This document shows positions 19,220-28,131 of a stretch of DNA of 64,000 bases, piece after piece. How positions within the stretch are numbered: the first letter of the stretch is position 1; each line of letters starts with the position of its first letter. The stretch is from Psychrobacter immobilis (lineage in GTDB: Bacteria; Pseudomonadota; Gammaproteobacteria; Pseudomonadales; Moraxellaceae). The position numbers and the translations under genes were made by a program. The stretch spans positions 1-64,000 of the forward strand of contig NZ_CAJGZJ010000008.1 of NCBI RefSeq assembly GCF_904846225.1, read 5' to 3'. The notes under the pieces are model-generated. The model saw only the letters and a list, made by a program, of their open reading frames with translations, was not told where the DNA came from and made no database searches.

Positions 19220-19251
19220 AAATAGCCATTCGTTTATATGAATGGCTATTA
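19220..19251. terminator. Bidirectional terminator between convergent genes
   Basis: AATAGCCATTC pairs with GAATGGCTATT around a short loop, with A/T tracts on each side. It separates the ABC1 kinase gene from the convergent ion channel gene. Confidence 0.85.
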
Positions 19252-19263
19252 ATTTAATAGCGT

Positions 19264-20094
19264 TTATACGTGTAAAGCATGTCCACAGCGATCACAAAAC
19301 TCCGCCCCCACTGCATGACCAAACTTACCGCAGTTCGGACAAGTAACAGGATTAAGCTGCGGACGCATATTACGTGTCAGCTCTGAGGTAAAAATACCAG
19401 TTGGTACCGCGATGACTGCGTAACCAGTAATCATGACCATCGTTGCAATGGCCTGACCGAGCGGTGTTTTTGGCGAGATGTCACCATAACCAACCGTGGT
19501 CAAGGTCACAACCGCCCAATAAATGGAGATCGGAATACTGGTAAATCCGTTTTCTGGACCTTCTACCACATAAACGATTGATCCATAAATAGTAACCAAG
19601 AGCACCAGCGACAAGAAAAACACCGTGATTTTTTGCTGACTGGTTCTAAGGGCAGCAGCCAAAAAGCCTGCTTGCTGCATATATCCTTTAAGTTTGAGGA
19701 CTCGAAATACACGCAAAATACGCAATATACGTATGACAATGAGATACTGTATGCCGCCAAATATGAGACTCAAATAACTGGGTAATATAGACAGTAAATC
19801 CACTACACCAAAAAAACTAAATATGTAACGAAAGCGATTGGGTGCCGAAAATAGTCGTAAAATATACTCAAGAGTAAATAAAATGGTAAAAAACCATTCT
19901 GCATAAAAGAATATGGTTCCATACTGTAAACGCACAAACAACACGCTATCTAGCATGACCACGCCTACGCTGGCCAAAATCGCAATCAACAACACAATAT
20001 CAAACAGTTTACCCATACGGGTATCTGTACCCTCAATAATAATATGGGTACGGTTACGTAAATGTGTCACGGCTTCGCTGGTTGTTTGCTTCAT
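19264..20094 (-). CDS. Voltage-gated-type potassium channel with C-terminal zinc ribbon
   Basis: Inner-membrane ion channel of 276 residues. Several hydrophobic helices precede a pore, including an Arg-rich S4-like helix (IRILRILRVFRVLKLKG). The potassium selectivity filter is TTVGYGD near residue 200, followed by the final helix. The cytoplasmic tail ends in a zinc ribbon with CPNC and CDRC pairs. The channel core is close to the Kch/KvAP type. The zinc ribbon replaces the usual RCK domain and could serve as a metal or redox sensor, which is inference. Confidence 0.9.
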   Translation of the reverse strand: MKQTTSEAVTHLRNRTHIIIEGTDTRMGKLFDIVLLIAILASVGVVMLDSVLFVRLQYGTIFFYAEWFFTILFTLEYILRLFSAPNRFRYIFSFFGVVDLLSILPSYLSLIFGGIQYLIVIRILRILRVFRVLKLKGYMQQAGFLAAALRTSQQKITVFFLSLVLLVTIYGSIVYVVEGPENGFTSIPISIYWAVVTLTTVGYGDISPKTPLGQAIATMVMITGYAVIAVPTGIFTSELTRNMRPQLNPVTCPNCGKFGHAVGAEFCDRCGHALHV

Positions 20095-20413
20095 AGAATC
20101 AGTAACTTTATAAAATCAATGGCTTGATAGTATCCAATGACTTAAAATGGGATGGATAAGACCAAGTTAGTTAAAACACACAAAACTGGTTTATAATATT
20201 GCTCACTGATCGCAGTGAATATCGCCTATAAGTTGCCACAGTGTAGCAAAAAAGCACTCCTAGCAACACACAAATCGTTAACGTATAGGTAGCTCTATTA
20301 CGCTATGTAAACAGAGCAATCCTATGATAAAAGCATGTAATCAAGTACTAAAGGGTGTGATTAAACACTTTTTTTAAGCATAAAAAATAATACGCAAAAA
20401 TTAAGGATGTTAT
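20095..20413. other. Intergenic region between divergent channel and yebC genes
   Basis: About 320 bases with no gene or convincing repeat. It presumably holds both promoters. Confidence 0.5.
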
Positions 20414-21163
20414 ATGGCAGGCCATTCAAAATGGGCAAATATTAAACACCGTAAAGCCCGTCAGGATGCGGTGAAAGGTAAAGTATTTACCAAGATTATT
20501 CGTGAAATTGTTTCTGCTGCCAAACAAGGTGACCCTGATCCGAATAAAAACCCACGCCTACGTGCCGTGATTGAAAAAGCATTGTCAGTCAACATGACCC
20601 GGGACACAATCAATCGTGCTGTCGATCGCGGTACGGGCGGCGGTGATAACGAAAACATGGAAGAAGTCAATTACGAGGGTTATGGCGTTGGCGGTGTGGC
20701 GGTGTTGGTCGCAACCATGACTGACAATCTTAACCGTACCGTCAGCGAAGTGCGCCACGCTTTTACCAAGTATGAGGGTAATCTTGGTACCGCAGGCTCA
20801 GTGGCTTATCTGTTTACCAAGCGCGGTGAAATCACTTTTGATGATATAAGCTTAGAAGATGAAGTGATGCTAGCCGCTCTAGATGCAGGCGCGCTTGATA
20901 TCGAAAATGATGGTGAAAGCTTACTGGTCATTACCGAATGGGAAAATTTTGGTCAAGTCAAAGATGCGCTTAATGCGGCGGGTCTTGTCTCTGACAATGC
21001 CGAAGTGACCATGTCACCATCAACTATTGCTGAAATAGACAATATTGATGATGCCGAAAAAGTCATGAAGATGATCGATATGCTGGAGGACATTGACGAT
21101 GTGCAAGAGGTTTATAGCAATGTGAATTTCTCTGCTGATGTAATGGCTCAGCTCGAGCAGTAA
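20414..21163 (+). CDS. yebC: YebC/PmpR (TACO1-type) protein
   Basis: Widely conserved family with the N-terminal [15 protein letters not shown], then [12 protein letters not shown], a GTGGGD segment, [15 protein letters not shown] and [19 protein letters not shown]. It has 249 residues, the usual length. It was long annotated as a transcription regulator. More recent work links members to translation of proline-rich stretches. In gammaproteobacteria it often sits next to ruvC, which is absent here. Confidence 0.95.
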   Translation: MAGHSKWANIKHRKARQDAVKGKVFTKIIREIVSAAKQGDPDPNKNPRLRAVIEKALSVNMTRDTINRAVDRGTGGGDNENMEEVNYEGYGVGGVAVLVATMTDNLNRTVSEVRHAFTKYEGNLGTAGSVAYLFTKRGEITFDDISLEDEVMLAALDAGALDIENDGESLLVITEWENFGQVKDALNAAGLVSDNAEVTMSPSTIAEIDNIDDAEKVMKMIDMLEDIDDVQEVYSNVNFSADVMAQLEQ

Positions 21164-21180
21164 TTTTTTTGGTTATCTAC

Positions 21181-21223
21181 ACAGAAAAAGACCACACGCT
21201 AAAAACGTTTGGTCTTTTTCTGT
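21181..21223. terminator. Bidirectional terminator between yebC and ogt
   Basis: ACAGAAAAAGACCA pairs with GGTCTTTTTCTGT (one base shorter) across a 16-base loop. It lies between convergent genes. Confidence 0.85.
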
Positions 21224-21253
21224 TTGGAGCGTGAGACAACTACTTACTATCAA

Positions 21254-21826
21254 TTAAGCTTTGCAAACCACACCTTCGAGCGCTAATAAGTATTCTTTCT
21301 TATCCAGCCCACCTGTATAGCCACCAAGCTTGCCATCACTCGCAATGACTCGATGACAAGGCACGATAATGCTGAATGGATTTTTACCATTGGCATTCGC
21401 AACCGCACGAAATCCTTTGGGATTATCCACATTTCGTGCCAGCGTTGCATAGCTGATAGTTTCACCGTGATTGATGTCTTGCAATGCCCGCCATACTCGT
21501 TGCTGAAATGGCGTACCCAAAGACAGATCTAATGCTAGGTCAAACGCTTGACGCTCGCCCTTAAAATACTCGTTCAATTGTTCTATAGCATTGATTAACA
21601 GAGCTTGAGCGGGTTCATTTTTGCTTAAGTCATCTTTACTTATGAACGTAAAGCTCTCATCAACAAGTCCATAGTGCTTTTTAAGTTTGGGAATAGATTT
21701 CGAGCGGTGCCAAGAGTTACCTGCCAGCAGCCAGTTAGCTTCAACCAGTTTAGGACTGCTGTGCTCATTAACGCTCGCAATTAACGTTAACTGGTGAGAT
21801 CCAAAAGCTGCTGTGGTGACTATCAT
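21254..21826 (-). CDS. ogt: Methylated-DNA--protein-cysteine methyltransferase
   Basis: Suicidal repair of O6-methylguanine and O4-methylthymine. The active-site segment is IVPCHRVIASDGKLGGYTGG with the acceptor Cys near residue 156. Upstream are FQQRVWRALQDI, the helix region that flips the base, and SYATLAR. It has 190 residues and no AdaA domain, so it is the constitutive Ogt type. Confidence 0.93.
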   Translation of the reverse strand: MIVTTAAFGSHQLTLIASVNEHSSPKLVEANWLLAGNSWHRSKSIPKLKKHYGLVDESFTFISKDDLSKNEPAQALLINAIEQLNEYFKGERQAFDLALDLSLGTPFQQRVWRALQDINHGETISYATLARNVDNPKGFRAVANANGKNPFSIIVPCHRVIASDGKLGGYTGGLDKKEYLLALEGVVCKA

Positions 21827-21892
21827 AACTTTTTCCTTTTAAATCGTTAGATTTTTAAGACTTACTCATCAACCAAATTAAACTATCGAGGG

Positions 21893-23362
21893 CTACTCTT
21901 TATCATCTGTCTCAAACAATGCGGCGACAAATTGTTTTGGACTAAAGGCGCGTAAATCATCTATCGACTCGCCTACGCCGATATAGCGAATGGGCACGTC
22001 TGTGGTTTCAGCAATATTGAAGACCACACCCCCTTTCGCAGTACCATCTAGCTTAGTAATAGTAATACCCGTTAATGGTACCACTTTGTTGAATAACTCT
22101 ACTTGGTTGATGGCATTTTGACCTGTACCAGCATCAAGGACGATCATACCTTCGTGCGGTGCGCTCGGATCCGCTTTACGCATGACACGTACTACTTTTT
22201 CCAGCTCCGCCATGAGATGGGTTTTATTTTGCAAGCGTCCAGCAGTATCTGCTATCAGCACATCGATATTTTTTGCTTTGGCTGATTGCATGGCATCAAA
22301 GATGACAGAGGCACTGTCCGAACCATGACCTTGCGCGACGACTGGAATGCTATTGCGCTCGCCCCAAATCTGTAGCTGTTCAGTGGCAGCCGCGCGGAAG
22401 GTATCACCCGCCGCTAGCATGACTGATTTGCCTTCACTTTGTAGGCGCTTGGCAAGTTTGCCGATAGTCGTTGTTTTACCCACTCCATTAACGCCAACCA
22501 CCAAGATAACAAAGGGTTTTTTACTGGTATCAATGACTAATGGGGCAACTTTTGGCGTTAAGATATCGACCAGCTCAGTTTGCAACGCTTTATATAATGA
22601 ATGCGCATAAATCAGATCGCCACGTGCTGTCTGTTCGGTCAAGCTCTTGATAATACGGTTGGTTGCATTGACACCGATATCAGCGACCAGCAATTGATCT
22701 TCAACTTCTTCTAACAGCTCATCATCAATCTCTTTGCCACCGATAAGAATACTGGCCATCCCTTCGGCCAAGTTCTTACGTGACTTACTAAGACCGGTTT
22801 TCATACGATTAAACCAGCTGCCTGTTTTCTTATTTTCCTGAGTATCTTTAGTACCTTGAGTCTCTTGCGACTCTGTTACCGGTTTTGCTACTTGTTGAGT
22901 TGCTGGCTCTGCTGCTGGCTGATTGTTATTTTTTCTACTAATGCCAGCAGGAGTGACGTTTGGGGTATCGCCTAATTGATCTTGTAACGGCATGGGCGGT
23001 ATAGCAGACATATCAATAGATTTGGTCGCGGCATCTGTTTCTTTGACAGTCGAAAAACTTTCAAATGTATTATCAACTGCGTTTTGCTCTTGTACTGTAC
23101 CGACTGACGTGCCCAACGCAATTTGATTGGATTCATCAGCGCTTAAAATATCTTGATTAACGTTATCGCTCGTTTGCTGCTCTGTGACACTTTCATCATT
23201 AGGTGCCGAAATCTCATCCTCAGTCTCGTCGATATCAATCTCATCAATAATGGGCACAGATTGCGCTGACAGACTGGGTAAGGTAATATCATCGTCATCT
23301 AAGTCGTCAAGATTGCCATCAAGATTGATGACCACACGATTGTTATTATTTGGGTTATTCAT
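21893..23362 (-). CDS. ftsY: Signal recognition particle receptor FtsY
   Basis: SRP receptor GTPase that docks ribosome-nascent chains at the membrane. The first 185 or so residues are a long acidic, Asp/Glu/Thr/Gln-rich A domain with low-complexity segments. The NG domain follows: G1 VGVNGVGKTTTIGKLA, DTFRAAATEQL, DTAGRLQNK, TKLDGTAKGG, and a C-terminal GVGESIDDLRAF then FVAALF. It has 489 residues, within the variable range for FtsY. No ftsE or ftsX gene follows. Confidence 0.96.
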   Translation of the reverse strand: MNNPNNNNRVVINLDGNLDDLDDDDITLPSLSAQSVPIIDEIDIDETEDEISAPNDESVTEQQTSDNVNQDILSADESNQIALGTSVGTVQEQNAVDNTFESFSTVKETDAATKSIDMSAIPPMPLQDQLGDTPNVTPAGISRKNNNQPAAEPATQQVAKPVTESQETQGTKDTQENKKTGSWFNRMKTGLSKSRKNLAEGMASILIGGKEIDDELLEEVEDQLLVADIGVNATNRIIKSLTEQTARGDLIYAHSLYKALQTELVDILTPKVAPLVIDTSKKPFVILVVGVNGVGKTTTIGKLAKRLQSEGKSVMLAAGDTFRAAATEQLQIWGERNSIPVVAQGHGSDSASVIFDAMQSAKAKNIDVLIADTAGRLQNKTHLMAELEKVVRVMRKADPSAPHEGMIVLDAGTGQNAINQVELFNKVVPLTGITITKLDGTAKGGVVFNIAETTDVPIRYIGVGESIDDLRAFSPKQFVAALFETDDKE

Positions 23363-23677
23363 AAGCTCGCCCTAAAAGTTATCACGATTCGTTATTCGTT
23401 TATTTTAAATAGATCTACACATCGTCATGATCTTACTATCACATGACAGACAATTTTCGGCCTAGTTTAGCATAATTCAAGTGGTGCTCAGACCCTACCA
23501 ACGTAGACTGTACTCAAAATTTACAAGTTTAAAAGTCACTGCAATTATCTGTGCAATCTTCGCTTAAGATTTGGACACAAAAATCTGACCTTTTGTATGT
23601 CAAACTTCGCCTACTCTAACTCTCTTTATTCAATAATTTACAAATTATTTACGACTTAACTTTTATAGGAATTAACC
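23363..23677. other. Intergenic region between divergent ftsY and the small lipoprotein gene
   Basis: About 315 bases with no gene or hairpin of note. It should hold both promoters. Confidence 0.5.
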
Positions 23678-23845
23678 ATGTCATCACTATCCAATACTTG
23701 TAAAAAATATGGTAAAAAAACAGCCAATATTAGCGCGGCTTTATTACTAACGACGGTTGCCTTATCAGCGGTATCAGGTTGCACGACCACACAAGGATTC
23801 AAGCCAACTGCCAGTGTGCTGGTTGGGGCACACAAACCTTTATAA
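23678..23845 (+). CDS. Small predicted lipoprotein (55 residues)
   Basis: An ATG preceded by a TAGGAATTAACC ribosome site opens a 55-residue frame. It has a basic N-terminus (KKYGKKT), a hydrophobic stretch (AALLLTTVALSAVS) and a lipobox ending SAVSGC near residue 35. The mature peptide would be only about 21 residues. It ends 73 bases before the M16 peptidase gene on the same strand. The role is unknown. Small entericidin-like or 'cell envelope' lipoproteins have this design. Confidence 0.7.
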   Translation: MSSLSNTCKKYGKKTANISAALLLTTVALSAVSGCTTTQGFKPTASVLVGAHKPL

Positions 23846-23918
23846 AGCCTTCTATTATAATTGAAGTTGATATATTCATTCATCTACAATTCGTCATTTT
23901 ATATAAGTAGAACATACC

Positions 23919-25421
23919 ATGCCCTCGTCTTTACCACTATCTACGATCTCGCTACGTATTGCCTGTGCGTTAGCCATGGCGACGACCCTTGCCGCTTGCC
24001 AAACCAATACTATTGGCTCTAGTTCATCTGCTACGACTAAAAACCCAGCGGCTCAGAACACCAATGGTCAAAGTAAAACAGGCCAAGACAATAAAGTCAA
24101 AGATACTCAACCGTCATCAACACTGGCCATAGATATGTCAGGTCGACATGAATACCAGTTAGAAAATGGTCTAAAAATAGTGGTAAAAGAAGACCATCGC
24201 GCGCCTGTCGTTATGACACAGATTTGGTATAAGGTCGGTTCAACAGATGAGCAAGCAGATAAAGGTGGCATCTCTCATTTGCTTGAACATATGATGTTTA
24301 AAGGCACTACTGACGTTTCGAGCGACGACTATGAGCGCTTAATTGCTAAATTCGGTGGCGTCAATAATGCCTTTACCAGCTACGATTATACGGGTTATTA
24401 CGAGCTATTCCCTGCCAACCGCTTTCCTTTGGCGCTAGAGCTAGAAGCGGATCGTATGAAAAACTTAATGTTTGATGAAAAAGAGTTTGTCAAAGAGCAT
24501 CAGGTTGTGATGGAAGAGCGCCGTCAGCGTACCGATGACAATCCACTTGCCAAAGCTTATGAATCGTTTCGTTTATTGGCCTTACCTGATAGTCCTAAAG
24601 GCGAGTCTGTCATCGGCCCAATGGAAGAGATTGAGTCAGTTACGCTTTCAGACTTAAAAGACTGGTACAAAACATGGTATGCACCAAACAATGCTACCTT
24701 GGTAATCGTTGGTGATGTAGAGCCAGCAGACGTATTGGCTCAGGTCAAACGTTACTTTGGTGAGTTGACGCCAAGCAAGCTGCCCAAACGCCCTGCCGTC
24801 AGTCAAAAAGGGTTCCGTGGTTATCAGCAAGTCGACTCTGAGCAAGCGGTACAAGTGCCCGTATTATTGATGGGTTATAACGTACCGAGCCTTTTGACTG
24901 CGGGCGCGAGTAACGAGAAACAGGCTTATGCACTTTCACTCGCTCAAGACGTATTGGATGGTGGACTGTCTGCACGCTTAGAGAGTCGATTGATACGTGA
25001 GCAAGGTTTGCTTACTACGGTGGGCACCTCTTATGATTTACTCGATCGTGGCGACGGTCTGTTTTTGATTCAAGCGACACCGCGTGAAGGCGTGAGTTTA
25101 GAACAAGCACAACAAGCCATTATCGCTGAAATAGAAAAACTTAAGACCGATCCAATTGCCAAAGATGAAATTAGCCGTGCCAAAACCAATACGGTCACGG
25201 GTCTTGTTTATGCGCAAGACAGCATGGAAGGTCAAGCACGTATGATTGGCTCATTACAGTCCATTGGTCTGGATGACAGGCTACTTGCTGAGCTACCAGC
25301 CAAACTTGATAGCGTTACAATCGCCGATATACAAGCTGCCAGCAAAAAGTATTTAGTGAAGGATAATTTGACGGTGATGCATGTCGTACCCCCTAAAGAC
25401 CAAGCCGACAAAGAGAAATAA
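23919..25421 (+). CDS. M16-family zinc metallopeptidase, lipoprotein
   Basis: Pitrilysin-type protease of 500 residues. The signal peptide ends in the lipobox TLAAC near residue 27, so it is probably lipid-anchored in the periplasm. The inverted zinc motif HLLEH lies at residues 120-124, with the downstream Glu in MEERRQRTDDN. Other family segments are FGGVNNAFTSYDYTGYYE and NATLVIVGDV. It is paired with a second M16 protein that lacks the zinc motif. Such pairs usually form heterodimers with one active and one structural subunit. Confidence 0.93.
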   Translation: MPSSLPLSTISLRIACALAMATTLAACQTNTIGSSSSATTKNPAAQNTNGQSKTGQDNKVKDTQPSSTLAIDMSGRHEYQLENGLKIVVKEDHRAPVVMTQIWYKVGSTDEQADKGGISHLLEHMMFKGTTDVSSDDYERLIAKFGGVNNAFTSYDYTGYYELFPANRFPLALELEADRMKNLMFDEKEFVKEHQVVMEERRQRTDDNPLAKAYESFRLLALPDSPKGESVIGPMEEIESVTLSDLKDWYKTWYAPNNATLVIVGDVEPADVLAQVKRYFGELTPSKLPKRPAVSQKGFRGYQQVDSEQAVQVPVLLMGYNVPSLLTAGASNEKQAYALSLAQDVLDGGLSARLESRLIREQGLLTTVGTSYDLLDRGDGLFLIQATPREGVSLEQAQQAIIAEIEKLKTDPIAKDEISRAKTNTVTGLVYAQDSMEGQARMIGSLQSIGLDDRLLAELPAKLDSVTIADIQAASKKYLVKDNLTVMHVVPPKDQADKEK

Positions 25422-25444
25422 TAGTGAACCGTTATTTATCTGAC

Positions 25445-25580
25445 AAAAAAGCCGACTATATAGTCGAAGCCAAATAATTTCGATACAAGGAAGCCACGCA
25501 CAGATAGTACAAGTAGTACATTAAGCGTGGGTGACGATGTAGCGGATTTATAAGGATTTGACTATAACGACCTTATTAAT
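25445..25580. repeat. Imperfect palindromic element between the two M16 genes
   Basis: It opens with the 12-bp palindrome GACTATATAGTC and ends with GACTATA at 25560-25566. The middle holds an inverted pair CCACGC/GCGTGG (25494-25499 and 25525-25530) and a direct AGTAC repeat. It resembles a genome-dispersed intergenic repeat, but no second full copy is in this window. It may fold between the two cistrons. Confidence 0.45.
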
Positions 25581-25592
25581 AAGAAGAAAACT

Positions 25593-27161
25593 ATGACTCA
25601 AAATAGCGATTTATGTCAAATGAGAAAAAAACCTGTAAATAATACTCTGTTTTCAACACCAACAGCCTATCCTATATGTCAAAAGCTATCCTATCTTAGC
25701 ATCAGTATACTGTTAGGTCTGACGACCTTAACGATGACAGCACAAGCAGACACAACGGGTGCTGAAGAGTCTCGTGGCTCTGCCGCTTCAGTGGATACGA
25801 GCGCTCCAATTGTCGCATTATCAAAACTGACTAGCCTTGATGACGTCAAACCTTTAGAAATCACCGTACCAACCATTCAACAATTCAAAACCAAAGCAGG
25901 CGTACCCGTACGCTTTGTGCAAACAACCGCATTGCCGATTGTCGATATCGATTTGCGCTTTAATGCTGGTAGCGCCCGTGATAGTAGTATAAGTAAAGAC
26001 GTTTTTGGCATTGCCAATATGACCGCTACCATGCTCACGCAAGGTTCTAAAAAATTAGATGAAAATGAATTTACGCGGTTAGTCGAAACCTTGGGCGTTG
26101 ATCTAAATAGCAGCGCTTATAAGGACATGTTTATCGTGTCGCTACGCAGTTTATCTGACGATAAGCACCTATTGCCTGCCGTCGATTTGATGACTCAAAT
26201 GCTTAGCGAGCCAGCTTTTGATGATCAAATTCTAGCACGCAATAAAGCACGACTATTGGTCGGTTTGCAACAGCAAAAACAAGATCCCAACAGCCTTGCA
26301 AGCATCGCCTTTAATCAAGCATTATATGGCGAGCATCCTTACGCCCATCAATCAGTTGGTACTCTTGAGAGTGTATCCAAGATCAACAAGCAACAGCTAG
26401 TAGATTTTAAAAATCGCTATTTGGTCGCGGCCAATGCGTCTATTGCGATGACAGGCAATCTGACGTTAAACCAAGCAAAAAAACTGGCTGAGGATATAAC
26501 CACTCAATTACCCGCAGGTCAGGCTGCAGCGGCCCTACCTGAGCCAAAACCACTTAACCACACAAAGCATATTCACATTCCGTTCCCAAGTACTCAGACA
26601 ACTATATTGATGGGTCAATTAGGTAGTAAACGCGCTACCAATCCAAAAGATCAGCAGCAGCAAACCAATTTTGCAGTCGGCAATGAAGTGATGGCTGGCG
26701 GTGATTTTAACGCACGTCTAATGACTGAGGTTAGGCAAAAACTTGGCTACACCTATGGCATATCAGGTTCTATGAATCCGATGCTGGCGCGAGGTCCCTA
26801 TCAAATTAGTTTTTCAACCCGTAATGATAAGGCACGCGCTGCTATTGATGCCAGCTTAAATGTCATCAACGATACTTTAGACAAAGGCATTACCAGCAAT
26901 GAGATGCGTCTAACCACCGACAATCTCAAAAACAGCTTTCCGATGGGTTTTGCCAGTAATGCAGGCATCAATGGCTTATTAGGAATGATGAATTTTTATC
27001 AGTTACCAAATGATTATTTGACCGATTATATAAACCGTATCGACCAAGTGCAGCTAGCAGGCGTCAATAAAACCATGCGTGATACGTTAAAGCCAGAGGA
27101 TTTTTTGATTGTCACCGTTGGGCAGGATGATCCTTGGACAGATAAAAAGGCTAAAAAATAG
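25593..27161 (+). CDS. M16-family peptidase-like protein lacking the zinc motif
   Basis: A 522-residue partner of the preceding M16 protease. A hydrophobic stretch near residues 31-50 (LSISILLGLTTLTMTAQA) is a probable signal peptide. In the first domain the HxxEH site is replaced by GIANMTATMLTQG, so metal binding is lost. The second domain has the RxxxGYxY-like site (EVRQKLGYTYGISG) used for substrate binding. This is the catalytically dead subunit pattern. The start is unclear: ATGs at 25593 and 25620 are both possible. Confidence 0.9.
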   Translation: MTQNSDLCQMRKKPVNNTLFSTPTAYPICQKLSYLSISILLGLTTLTMTAQADTTGAEESRGSAASVDTSAPIVALSKLTSLDDVKPLEITVPTIQQFKTKAGVPVRFVQTTALPIVDIDLRFNAGSARDSSISKDVFGIANMTATMLTQGSKKLDENEFTRLVETLGVDLNSSAYKDMFIVSLRSLSDDKHLLPAVDLMTQMLSEPAFDDQILARNKARLLVGLQQQKQDPNSLASIAFNQALYGEHPYAHQSVGTLESVSKINKQQLVDFKNRYLVAANASIAMTGNLTLNQAKKLAEDITTQLPAGQAAAALPEPKPLNHTKHIHIPFPSTQTTILMGQLGSKRATNPKDQQQQTNFAVGNEVMAGGDFNARLMTEVRQKLGYTYGISGSMNPMLARGPYQISFSTRNDKARAAIDASLNVINDTLDKGITSNEMRLTTDNLKNSFPMGFASNAGINGLLGMMNFYQLPNDYLTDYINRIDQVQLAGVNKTMRDTLKPEDFLIVTVGQDDPWTDKKAKK

Positions 27162-27215
27162 CAGTGATAGACTCACTTTTTAAAATACCCGTATAAATAG
27201 TAAGCGTTATATGAA

Positions 27216-27252
27216 TAAGGGGCGATACCAAGTGGTATCGCCCCTTATTTTT
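27216..27252 (+). terminator. Terminator after the M16 gene pair
   Basis: A 15-bp perfect stem containing AGGGGCGATACCA, with a 3-base loop and a following T-run. Confidence 0.92.
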
Positions 27253-27363
27253 AGCTCGTAATTGTTATTTATCATTGCTGTTTATAAGAGATACAACTAA
27301 TCATTGATTCAATCAAGAGTAAGCTTCTCAACTACAGACAGTCATTCAATTATAGGCAGTCAT

Positions 27364-27930
27364 TCAATCATAAACTGTCACTGCAACATCATAGACTAGG
27401 TTTTTAGGCTTATAAGTTGCCCCGTTGTACGTCAATCGAATGATATGTTTGTCGTAAGAGTCTACTCGATAATCACCGTTGGCAAAGTTGTGCAATGTTG
27501 GCACTATTAATAGCGCTTCAATTTGATTATCACTAACGCTAACCGAAATGTTTTGACCCTCTCGCAGATACAAAAAATAATCACAATGGTTATCCGTCAT
27601 CACTTCTTTGGTACGTTCAATGACCTGATTACCTACCTCTTCTTGTATCAGTTTGGGACAGAGATCAGAGCGCTCAGCAGCCAGTCTGGCATAAGAGTTT
27701 CTGATATTTTCTTCAATATTTTCAGCTTTTTTTAGTTTTTTATCAAGAGCGGAAACAGAGTCCTCGTCACTCATTAGAATGTCTTCAGAAGATGGCTTTG
27801 GCCTACAAGCACTGATAAATAACAGAGCCAAAAAAACCAAGCTAACCAACGCTATATATGTATTGTTTGACTGTAAAAAACTTTTTTTTGATTTATCAGT
27901 TTTTGCTACTGTTGAATACCGCTTTTTCAT
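27364..27930 (-). CDS. Hypothetical lipoprotein
   Basis: A 188-residue protein I cannot assign. After a basic N-terminus, a hydrophobic segment (about residues 25-41) ends in the lipobox FISAC, so it is a predicted lipoprotein. The following region (residues 55-85) is charged and probably helical (KKLKKAENIEENIRNSYARL). Two further Cys residues (DLCPKL and NHCDYF) could form a disulfide. The C-terminal part is beta-rich. The flanking genes are the M16 pair and an M15-type peptidase, with no operon link. Confidence 0.7.
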   Translation of the reverse strand: MKKRYSTVAKTDKSKKSFLQSNNTYIALVSLVFLALLFISACRPKPSSEDILMSDEDSVSALDKKLKKAENIEENIRNSYARLAAERSDLCPKLIQEEVGNQVIERTKEVMTDNHCDYFLYLREGQNISVSVSDNQIEALLIVPTLHNFANGDYRVDSYDKHIIRLTYNGATYKPKNLVYDVAVTVYD

Positions 27931-28131
27931 GGATTCTACTCATAATAAACGCTATTTTATACTTTATAAATTCAATCATATAAAGATGAATGACAAAATC
28001 ATCCTTATTAGAACACAGATTATCAATGCCAAAGAAAACTGATGAGTTTTATATCTATATTCTAGGGTCTGTTGAACCGTTAATTATAATCTAAAATATA
28101 AACATTAGTTTATATTTTTTCTTACGATTAT

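Noticed and set aside
23656..23883. Minus-strand 75-codon frame opposite the small lipoprotein
   Set aside because: The plus-strand frame has a ribosome site, signal peptide and lipobox; the minus-strand one has none of these.
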